Assembly (NCBI GenBank): GCA_036881805.1
Contig: JBAJNK010000068.1
Coordinates: 1 to 16,335 of the forward strand
DNA from: JANQLC01 sp036881805
GTDB lineage: Bacteria; Bacteroidota; Bacteroidia; Flavobacteriales; JANQLC01
Direction: 5' to 3'
Length of the DNA: 16,335 bases
This document shows positions 1 through 6,058 of this stretch, in pieces. Positions within the stretch are counted from its first letter, which is position 1. Every line of letters starts with the position of its first letter. The position numbers were made by a program, and so were the translations under genes. The notes beneath the pieces were generated by a model that had not been told where the DNA came from, searched no databases, and saw nothing but the letters and a program-made list of their open reading frames with translations.

Positions 1-129
1 AGATGTAAAAAGCCTTTTGTGCAGCATATGTGAATGCAGCGCTTGGGGGAGAAAAGAAAAAAAAGCCGCATTGCAAAAAGACAATTCCTGCAATTGACAA
101 ACAGAGTGGACACCATTTGCGCACTGCTG

Positions 130-282
130 TTAAAGCCTGCCTGCCGCGGCTGCATCTCTTTCTCTATCTGTCCAACGCTTCCAATTGTGCCCGATGAGCA
201 TGCTGAGCGTAGCGCAGTATTCCGCACGAGAAACACCTGCTTTGATCTGACACATTTCCGATTGACTCAATTCTTCCAACAT
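130..282 (-). CDS. Small putative leader-bearing peptide (GG/AG-type natural product precursor candidate)
   Basis: A 50-residue reading frame on the minus strand, starting ATG at 282 and ending TAA at 130. The first 16 residues (MLEELSQSEMCQIKAG) have the form LxxLSxxEMxxIxxG seen in leaders of small Bacteroidota peptides that are cleaved after a double glycine; here the pair is Ala15-Gly16 instead of Gly-Gly. The 34-residue remainder contains EYCATLSMLI (21-30), NWKRW (33-37) and an alanine-rich end, with one cysteine at 23 and another at 11 in the leader. A perfect TAnnTTTG box lies 30 bases upstream. No transporter, protease or modifying enzyme is visible within the window, so any processing partner would lie beyond base 1 or elsewhere. 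What is seen is the leader-like pattern and promoter; the family assignment is inference. It may alternatively be a chance frame, since it is short and its downstream neighbour is unknown. Confidence 0.5.
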   Translation of the reverse strand: MLEELSQSEMCQIKAGVSRAEYCATLSMLIGHNWKRWTDRERDAAAAGRL

Positions 283-312
283 GACATAAAACTTAAAGGT
301 TTATACCTCCAA

Positions 313-320
313 CAAATATA
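313..320 (-). promoter_or_regulatory. Bacteroidota -7 box upstream of the small peptide gene
   Basis: The minus strand reads TATATTTG here, a perfect match to TAnnTTTG. It is preceded 19-20 bases upstream by a T-run rather than a clear TTTG -33 element. Transcription would begin near 306 and give a leader of about 25 bases before the ATG at 282. Confidence 0.4.
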
Positions 321-899
321 ATACAATAATCAGATATAAAAAATACTTTCCACTTATAAATAATCGACGACAAGCCCCAAAGGCAAAACCGGCTTACACT
401 ATGCTGAATTTCCCCTAGCGACTGCACGAGTTCCCCGCGAATCTCGGTTGGTGCAGCTGCTCCTAAGGTCTTATACCATCGATTTTATACCTTTTACGCA
501 TGAGAGATAAGAGCTTAATCTCACAGGGTTCAAGACTGTCGTATGGATAACCGGCGCCTTTTTATCTCCAAACGATATGGGATCGGTTTTAAAATTTACA
601 ACCACAAAAGATTATACACCTTCATCATTATTCATTTAATATTTTTACTAAATCGAATAAAAAACGCCAAGTATTATAAAAAGGGAGAGCAGTAGAGATT
701 GCGCTTCACAAGAGCCGATTTTTGTAACACAGCCGATAGCTATTTTGAAGTGCCACCGCTCAGCGGTATATCCCAAACGCCAGGCGCACACCTCATATGG
801 GAGGCCTTGAGTAAACGCAGCCGAGCTGTTCTGTGGGATTCTGTAATTTTGTCCTCGATTTTTACGTATTGGGTCGAATTTGAAAAACGCGAAAAACAT
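321..899. other. Non-coding, AT-rich intergenic stretch
   Basis: No convincing gene is seen on either strand between the peptide gene promoter and the S9 peptidase. Reading frames here lack recognisable motifs. A possible imperfect hairpin pairs CTGCAC (422-427) with GTGCAG (451-456), with GAG/CTC continuing inside, but it has no T-tract and I assign it no function. The stretch 560-690 is strongly AT-rich. The last 200 bases are open in frame with the peptidase but do not look like protein. Confidence 0.6.
844..851 (+). promoter_or_regulatory. Candidate -7 box for the S9 peptidase gene
   Basis: TAATTTTG matches TAnnTTTG exactly and lies 48 bases before the chosen ATG at 900. No TTTG is found about 20 bases upstream, so only half of the promoter signature is present. 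It supports starting the protein at 900 rather than at 699, because a start at 699 would place this box inside the coding sequence. Confidence 0.35.
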
Positions 900-2804
900 A
901 TGAAAAAAGCGGTATTTGTGGTATGGGGCATAATGGCTTTACAAGCGTTGCCAGCCCAAGAGCACATGACGCCCGAATTGCTTTGGCGGGTAAAACGAAT
1001 CAGCGTTATGGGGCTCACCCCAGGCGGGGACAGCTTGGTGTATCGAGTCACCGAGCCCAAAATGGCAGAAGACGATTTTTCATCGACCTATTTCGCCCTT
1101 CCCATCAACGGTGGCGATGCTTCACCACTGACGAACTACCAATCGGTCTTAGCCGATAAAAACCTTTCTCCAGATGGAAAATACATATGCTACGACGAGG
1201 CGGTTCAGGTAGAAAACGTATTGGGAAAAGACACCTACAAAGACCTGGACAAGACCAGCGCACAGCTATACACCCATTTGAATTACCGCCATTGGGACAG
1301 GTGGAACAAGGGCAGGTATCACCACGTATTTTTCAAAGCGAATGGAAAGGGCGCAAAGGGTGTGGACATCATGCAGGGCGAGGCCTACTATTGCCCGCAA
1401 GCCCCTTTCGGTGGGGGCGAAGATTACATCTGGAGCCCAGACAGCAAGCGCATTTACTACGTGGCCAAAAAGAAAAGGGGAACCCAATATGCGCTGAGTA
1501 CGAACACCGATATCTTTAGGTACGACATCCAAACCGGCCAGACTGAAAATGTGACAGCCGGCAATTCGGGTTACGACAGGCAACCCGCTTTTTCAAGCCG
1601 TGGAGACCTGGCTTGGTTACAGATGAAAACCGCGGGTTACGAAAGCGATAAAAGCGATATCGTCGTGCGGGGATTCGGCCAGACGCGCAACCTCACGCAG
1701 CAGTGGGATGGCAGCGTAAAGGCTTTTAGATGGCGGCGAGACGGCAAAGCGATCTATTTCATCGCGGCTATCGAGGGTACCGAGCAGTTGTTTCAGGTGA
1801 ACTACCCGGGCAGGTCGAGAAAGCGCCCTGTAGTCAAACAAATTTTGGCAGGTCGGTTTAACGTGACCGGAATGGTGGCCGAGACCCCAGACGGCCTTAT
1901 CGTGACGCGGGAAGATATGAATCACGCCACCGAAATTTACGCCTATCGCTTTGCGCAAAGGGATTTCAAACAATTAACCCATGTCAATGACGATTTGTAT
2001 GCCAAACTGGATTTGCCCACCGTAGAGAAGCGCTATGTGACCACGATCGACGACAAAAGAATGTTGGTTTGGGTCGTGTTGCCCCCCCATTTTAATCCAC
2101 ATGAGAAGTACCCCACCTTATTGTATTGCCAAGGGGGGCCGCAAGCTGCCCTATCGCAATTTTATTCCTTTCGATGGAACTTCCAATTGATGGCCTCACA
2201 GGGATATATCGTGGTGGCGCCCAATCGCAGGGGTATGCCAGGCCATGGCGTACAGTGGAATGAACAGATCAGCACGGATTGGGGCGGGCAAAACATGCAG
2301 GACTACCTATCCGCTATCGATGCGCTCGCTGCAGAACCCTATGTGGATGCAGATCGCTTGGGCGCAGTTGGCGCGAGTTACGGTGGCTATTCGGTATTTT
2401 ACCTCGCCGGGATTCACAACAATCGCTTTAAAACCTTTATCGCGCACGACGGCGTTTTCGATACCCGAAGCATGTACGGCACCACAGACGAATTGTTTTT
2501 TGTGAATCACGACCTGGGCGGTCCCTATTGGGATGGGAAAAACCGAGCTGCACAAAGGGCCTATCGCGAATTCAACCCGATTACACGCGTGGCCCAGTGG
2601 CATACGCCCATCTTAATCGTGCAAGGGGGGCGGGACTACCGCGTACCCATCGGGCAGGGATTAGCGGCTTTTCAAGCGGCGCAATTGCTGGGTATTCAAA
2701 GCGAGCTCTTGTACCTCCCCGATGAAAATCACTGGGTGTTGCACCCGCAAAATGCGCTGGTTTGGCAACGCCAATTTTTTAACTGGCTGAAAAAGACCTT
2801 GTAA
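900..2804 (+). CDS. Secreted S9 family serine peptidase (dipeptidyl/acylaminoacyl-peptidase type)
   Basis: A 634-residue prolyl-oligopeptidase-family enzyme that should cleave short peptides in the periplasm, a common peptide-nutrition role in Bacteroidota. Residues 1-20 form a Sec signal peptide (MKK, hydrophobic core, ending LPAQ). Residues ~35-370 carry beta-propeller-like repeats (for example SPDGKYICYDE, SPDSKRIYYV, RRDGKAIYFI). The alpha/beta-hydrolase domain occupies ~385-634, with nucleophile Ser493 in GASYGGY, Asp579 in QGGRD and His611 in DENHW, so the triad is complete. The HWDRW segment at 131-135 resembles the DPP5-like branch, but the exact specificity cannot be read from sequence. 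The frame is open back to 699, but the 67 extra residues are not protein-like and would bury the signal peptide, so I start at 900. It appears to be a single-gene unit with no functional link to its neighbours. Confidence 0.9.
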   Translation: MKKAVFVVWGIMALQALPAQEHMTPELLWRVKRISVMGLTPGGDSLVYRVTEPKMAEDDFSSTYFALPINGGDASPLTNYQSVLADKNLSPDGKYICYDEAVQVENVLGKDTYKDLDKTSAQLYTHLNYRHWDRWNKGRYHHVFFKANGKGAKGVDIMQGEAYYCPQAPFGGGEDYIWSPDSKRIYYVAKKKRGTQYALSTNTDIFRYDIQTGQTENVTAGNSGYDRQPAFSSRGDLAWLQMKTAGYESDKSDIVVRGFGQTRNLTQQWDGSVKAFRWRRDGKAIYFIAAIEGTEQLFQVNYPGRSRKRPVVKQILAGRFNVTGMVAETPDGLIVTREDMNHATEIYAYRFAQRDFKQLTHVNDDLYAKLDLPTVEKRYVTTIDDKRMLVWVVLPPHFNPHEKYPTLLYCQGGPQAALSQFYSFRWNFQLMASQGYIVVAPNRRGMPGHGVQWNEQISTDWGGQNMQDYLSAIDALAAEPYVDADRLGAVGASYGGYSVFYLAGIHNNRFKTFIAHDGVFDTRSMYGTTDELFFVNHDLGGPYWDGKNRAAQRAYREFNPITRVAQWHTPILIVQGGRDYRVPIGQGLAAFQAAQLLGIQSELLYLPDENHWVLHPQNALVWQRQFFNWLKKTL

Positions 2805-2851
2805 AAGCCGGATGCCCTGAACCTAAGGATAAAAAAACAAGTCTGTCTGCA

Positions 2852-3713
2852 GCAGCGCCCCGAGAAAGGATAAGCCCCGCTTTAAGCGGCTGTGCACAGG
2901 AGACACAAAAAATCTCGAGGTTTGGATCACCTCATACAGGACAAGACAAAAGACGGGCGCTTCTCGTTCAACGGTTCTCAGGAGATAGCGACTGCATTTC
3001 AAGTGGCGGTATCGCTACCGATACAAAAGAGGCTTTTCGTAGCTGCCCAAAGGAAAGGAATCCCCTTTTCAAGCCATCGAACAAAAAAATACACCAACCT
3101 TTAAACCAGCGTGCAGCGCTAAATACAAAAGATAAACGCCCTTCCCAATCCGCAGCCGAGAACAAAAGACAAAGACCCGCCTTTTCAGATTGGCCCATAG
3201 GGGAAAGAAGCGCCTAACTCTTTAGATCGACCAAATAGGAGCAAGCGGTAAGACCGACTTTTAAACTAAAGCCCACAAGAGAAATAAAAAGACCAGTCTC
3301 CCTTTCAAATCGCGCACATCTGATGCGTATCGAAAGAACGAGCCCCTTTCCAATTGAACGACGGGGACAAATGTAAAGGACAAGACTCCAGGCCTGTACA
3401 AAAATCCAGCGCTCAAAAGGCCAAAGACGAGCGTATCGATGCGCCATTTCAAATCACCGATCCGACAGGGACGAAATCAAAAGATAAGTCCCACCGCGCA
3501 AAGCCCGATTTTCAGATCACAGCGGAGCAAAAAGACCCTTTCAGACCTGACACGAAGACAGGTGTAAGCCCGATTTTTCAAGCCGCTACAAAGGGGGAAA
3601 ATAAAAACCCGACTTTCAGACCCGGCCCAAGGGAGTGGAAGCAAAGTGGGCGCGTCTCACTTTTCTAAGTCACCATACGCAGCGGAATACGAGAATAAGC
3701 CCCAACTTTTGAC
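2852..3713 (-). repeat. Degenerate tandem array of ~38-base units
   Basis: Read on the minus strand, the region resolves into about twenty diverged units. Each begins with a core like GNTTTGAAAAKSGGGCTT, continues with a T/C-rich stretch, and often ends in a box like TTCSGCTGC. On the plus strand the core appears as a TTTCARA-like sequence near 2880, 2997, 3035, 3066, 3100, 3142, 3182, 3219, 3258, 3300, 3345, 3447, 3510, 3537, 3573, 3612, 3660 and 3706. Most steps are 31-45 bases. The outermost units (2852-2887 and 3678-3713) are each 36 bases and share the nonamer GGGGCTTAT at the same place. The step is not a steady multiple of three, so a decayed protein repeat is unlikely. Function is unknown. 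Confidence 0.55.
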
Positions 3714-4047
3714 ACGCAGAAACCCAATCAAAGCGTACGGCTACAGGGGGTAAAACGAATTCCATCAAATTGAGTAAGCGTAAAAATGCGCGGTAAGACA
3801 GTTATTACAGGTGATACAGGCGAATAAGGATATTCGTCCAAACAAAGACGAAAACCCATAAAACCGCCATTTAATCGTAGGTTAATCGTCATTTCAAGAC
3901 AGTACGCACGCGTCTTTTATCATGAACTGTAGTATATAAACGCCATAAACGGGCTATCTCTTATAAATAAAGGCTTGAAGCATCATCGAACTCACTAAAC
4001 CACGCCCTGACATAGGGACTTTTTTGGGTTTCTGTCCTTATTGTGTC

Positions 4048-4082
4048 GGTTTGAAAGGGGATGTATTTTTTGTTCTCCTGTT
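4048..4082 (+). repeat. Isolated array-like unit in opposite orientation
   Basis: GGTTTGAAAGGGG followed by ATGTATTTTTTGTTC on the plus strand matches the minus-strand units of the neighbouring array, most closely the one covering about 3077-3110, which reads GGTTTAAAGGTT then GGTGTATTTTTTTGTTC. It lies about 335 bases beyond the array and is inverted relative to it. A weaker neighbour (TTTTAAAAAGGCGG, 4093-4106) may be a second unit. Confidence 0.45.
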
Positions 4083-4171
4083 TACGTGGCATTTTAAAAA
4101 GGCGGTAGGCGCTCGAATGCCCCTTGACGCCACGGCGAATGGGTGGGTCATGCCGTATGATCAAACCGCAT

Positions 4172-4576
4172 CTAATCCCTTTTGTATAGCTTAATGCGGA
4201 TAAACGCATCAAGCCTTACGATGAGTTGCGGAAAAGCAGGGCGTAACGCATCACCCTTAATCTGGGCTTTATCACGCGAAGCGTAATAGCCAGCCAGCGT
4301 TTTCCATTCGGGCGTTTCATACCTGATCTCAACCGGCGTGTCGGGGTGCGCGCGCTCAAAACGCGCTTGGGTCTTTAACGCCTTCCCTTTGCTTTTGCCA
4401 TTGTATAATTGGATCCGGTAGCCGCTGATGATCTCTTGCCCCTGTCTCTGGTAACGCGATTCGCGCAATTGGATGGCCTGGGCGATTGCTTTGGATTGAA
4501 TCACGTGCAAGCTGCCTTGACCAAAAATTGGGCATGCTGCCGCTAAGGGTGCGATCAAAAAAAAATACCGACTCAC
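4172..4576 (-). CDS. Small secreted SPOR-domain protein
   Basis: A 134-residue protein with an N-terminal signal (MSRYFFLIAPLAAACPIFGQ) and a C-terminal SPOR-like domain at about 51-126: GYRIQLYNG opens the domain, followed by ARFERAHPDTPVEIRYETPEWKT in two parts around 71-93, then LAGYYASRDKA and the closing FPQLIVRLDAFI strand. SPOR domains bind denuded glycan of peptidoglycan, often at division sites; that role here is inferred from the family. The start is GTG at 4576, because an in-frame TAA lies two codons upstream and no ATG is available nearby. AAAC at 12-15 could be read as a weak lipobox, but cleavage after GQ is more likely. A run of nine T in codons 5-7 of the signal peptide could be slippage-prone. 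It is divergent from the act operon and convergent with the peptidase. Confidence 0.8.
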   Translation of the reverse strand: MSRYFFLIAPLAAACPIFGQGSLHVIQSKAIAQAIQLRESRYQRQGQEIISGYRIQLYNGKSKGKALKTQARFERAHPDTPVEIRYETPEWKTLAGYYASRDKAQIKGDALRPAFPQLIVRLDAFIRIKLYKRD

Positions 4577-4597
4577 GGATTACTGAATTACGGGCTG

Positions 4598-4605
4598 CAA
4601 AGTTA
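4598..4605 (-). promoter_or_regulatory. Bacteroidota -7 box for the SPOR gene
   Basis: The minus strand reads TAACTTTG, a perfect TAnnTTTG match, 21 bases before the GTG start. Upstream on the same strand are an ATTG about 21 bases away and a TTTG 16 bases away, either of which could serve as the -33 element. The short predicted leader also favours the GTG start. Confidence 0.5.
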
Positions 4606-4709
4606 TCCATATTTTCCAATGCAAACCAATATTATTTAGAACTGATTTAAATTGACTTTTTTCCGAGACAATTGCGGGCTAAAATTTAGATAGATGAAAT
4701 GCCTTGCTT

Positions 4710-4717
4710 TACTTTTG
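4710..4717 (+). promoter_or_regulatory. Candidate -7 box for the act-cox operon
   Basis: TACTTTTG matches TAnnTTTG perfectly and lies 51 bases before the actA ATG at 4769. TTTA at 4685-4688 stands about 21 bases upstream in the position of the -33 TTTG. It sits in the 192-base gap between the divergent SPOR gene and actA, the only sizeable gap before the eight-gene operon, so it probably drives all eight genes. Confidence 0.5.
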
Positions 4718-4768
4718 CACTCGAATTTACCCCCTTATTGACCGGGTATATTAGCGCAGTTGCGATTT

Positions 4769-6040
4769 ATGGGAGAGATATACACAGCGTACTGCAGTCG
4801 GTTTGCCTTCGTCTTATTCACCTTTGCAATGCTCTCCGTTCAGGGCTTACACGCACAGGAAGCGGCGGATCCAGCTGCTGGAAAAAAGCTCTTTACCGCC
4901 AACTGTGCTTCCTGTCACAGACTCGACCGAAAGCTGATCGGCCCGCCGCTGCGCAACATCGCACAGCAGCGAAACCGTGATTGGCTTCACGAGTGGATCC
5001 GCAACAACGCCGCGTTGCGCGACTCGGGTGATCGAGATGCCCGCGCCATTTTCGAGGAATACAAGGGCCAGATTATGACGGCCTTCTCCCAGCTTTCGGA
5101 TCAGCAGATCGACGATATAATCGCCTATACATCGCAGCCTGCAGCACAGCCTGCAGCAGTTAGTGCCACTGCGACTTCTGGTGCGTCGGCGCCCAATACG
5201 GGTATATCCGCCAATGCTTTCAATTTGATTTTGCTCACCATCACAGCCTTACTCCTGCTTATCATCATCTTATTGACCAAAGTGTTAAAGATGGTTTATG
5301 GGATGAAGTACGAAGGCCGACTGCGCGAATTGGAAAAGCAAAGAGCGGTTCAAAAAAGGCTTAGCTTTGTCGAATTCTTTGAGAAATATACCCCGGGTTT
5401 TGTGTTTTTCGGCCTCCTCTTTTTTGTAGTCGCCATGTATGGCGCCTGGGTATATCTGATCGCTATCGATGTCAATACGGGCTATGAACCCATTCAGCCC
5501 ATCGCGTTCTCCCACGAGATTCACGCCGGGGAGAACAAAATCGACTGCCAGTATTGCCACTCCAGCGCCAAGCACAGCAAGACAGCTGGGATTCCTTCGG
5601 CCAACGTTTGCATGAACTGCCATCGCTACATCGCCGAAGGGCCAAAGACCGGAACCCGAGAAATCGCAAAAATCTATAAGGCTGTAGGCTGGGATCCGGA
5701 TCGACAGGCTTACATACCCGATTACAAACCCAAGCCCATAAAATGGGTTAAGATTCACAATTTACCCGATTTTGTTTATTTCAATCACGCCCAACACGTG
5801 GTGGTGGGACAGATCGCTTGTCAGACCTGTCACGGCCCGGTAGAGACGATGGATACGGTGTACCAATACAGTAAGCTGACGATGGGGTGGTGCATAGATT
5901 GCCACCGCGCGACTGCGGTACAGATGAAGGGCAATCCGTACTATGAGAAAATCCACGCGCAGTTGGCGGCGAAATACGGGGTTGAAAAGGTGACCGAGGC
6001 GATGATGGGCGGCTTGGAGTGTGGGCGGTGTCACTATTGA
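4769..6040 (+). CDS. actA: Alternative complex III subunit A, hexaheme (monoheme + pentaheme) cytochrome c
   Basis: A 423-residue membrane-anchored c-type cytochrome that relays electrons from ActB toward the oxidase or a carrier. A signal peptide (to about residue 30, ending LHAQ) is followed by a monoheme cytochrome c domain (CASCH, 46-50; probable axial Met103 in GQIMTAF). An Ala/Pro linker leads to two transmembrane helices (~151-172 and ~211-233). The C-terminal ActA core carries five heme motifs: CQYCH 260-264, CMNCH 281-285, CQTCH 351-355, CIDCH 375-379 and CGRCH 418-422, the last next to the C-terminus. FSHEIH and FNHAQH supply candidate axial histidines. I choose the ATG at 4769; a TTG three codons earlier is possible but less likely. 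First gene of the operon, with the actB start 18 bases after its stop. The fused monoheme domain makes six hemes rather than the five of the bare core. Confidence 0.93.
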   Translation: MGEIYTAYCSRFAFVLFTFAMLSVQGLHAQEAADPAAGKKLFTANCASCHRLDRKLIGPPLRNIAQQRNRDWLHEWIRNNAALRDSGDRDARAIFEEYKGQIMTAFSQLSDQQIDDIIAYTSQPAAQPAAVSATATSGASAPNTGISANAFNLILLTITALLLLIIILLTKVLKMVYGMKYEGRLRELEKQRAVQKRLSFVEFFEKYTPGFVFFGLLFFVVAMYGAWVYLIAIDVNTGYEPIQPIAFSHEIHAGENKIDCQYCHSSAKHSKTAGIPSANVCMNCHRYIAEGPKTGTREIAKIYKAVGWDPDRQAYIPDYKPKPIKWVKIHNLPDFVYFNHAQHVVVGQIACQTCHGPVETMDTVYQYSKLTMGWCIDCHRATAVQMKGNPYYEKIHAQLAAKYGVEKVTEAMMGGLECGRCHY

Positions 6041-6058
6041 GAAAGGAAAAACAAAGAG

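Larger units (their letters stand above)
2805..4171. other. Long convergent intergenic region without a convincing gene
   Basis: This 1.37 kb separates the plus-strand peptidase from the minus-strand SPOR gene. Most of it (2852-3713) is a degenerate repeat array described separately. Reading frames inside it owe their length and apparent peptide repetition to the DNA repeats and to low stop-codon density. The part from 3714 to 4040 is AT-richer, and I see no gene, tRNA or clear terminator in it. GGGAC/GTCC around 4016-4037 could form a weak hairpin. Confidence 0.6.

Noticed and set aside
1..116. Minus-strand frame running off the window start (MVSTLFVNCRN...)
   Set aside because: Only 38 codons visible, composition follows poly-pyrimidine runs, and there is no promoter, signal or family pattern to support it.
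34..321. A 95-residue plus-strand frame
   Set aside because: No recognisable domain, and the minus strand of the same region encodes a peptide with a leader-like pattern and a matching promoter, which explains the openness better.
699..899. N-terminal extension of the S9 peptidase to 699
   Set aside because: It would place a clear signal peptide inside the protein and overlap the -7 box at 844; the extension has no protein-like features.
3354..3668. 104-residue frame with repeated PFQIT/DFQIT/PFRP-like segments
   Set aside because: The apparent peptide repeats follow from the ~38-base DNA array; unit steps are not multiples of three, and similar frames occur on the other strand.
2852..3713. 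CRISPR array
   Set aside because: Repeat units differ from one another at many positions and no constant repeat with unique spacers is present; no cas gene is nearby.
4356..4619. 87-residue minus-strand frame with an ATG start over the SPOR gene
   Set aside because: Runs in another frame through the SPOR domain coding region and shows no motif, while the GTG-started frame gives a signal peptide and a SPOR domain.
4760..4768. TTG start for actA
   Set aside because: An ATG lies three codons downstream and gives an intact signal peptide; the TTG adds nothing recognisable.
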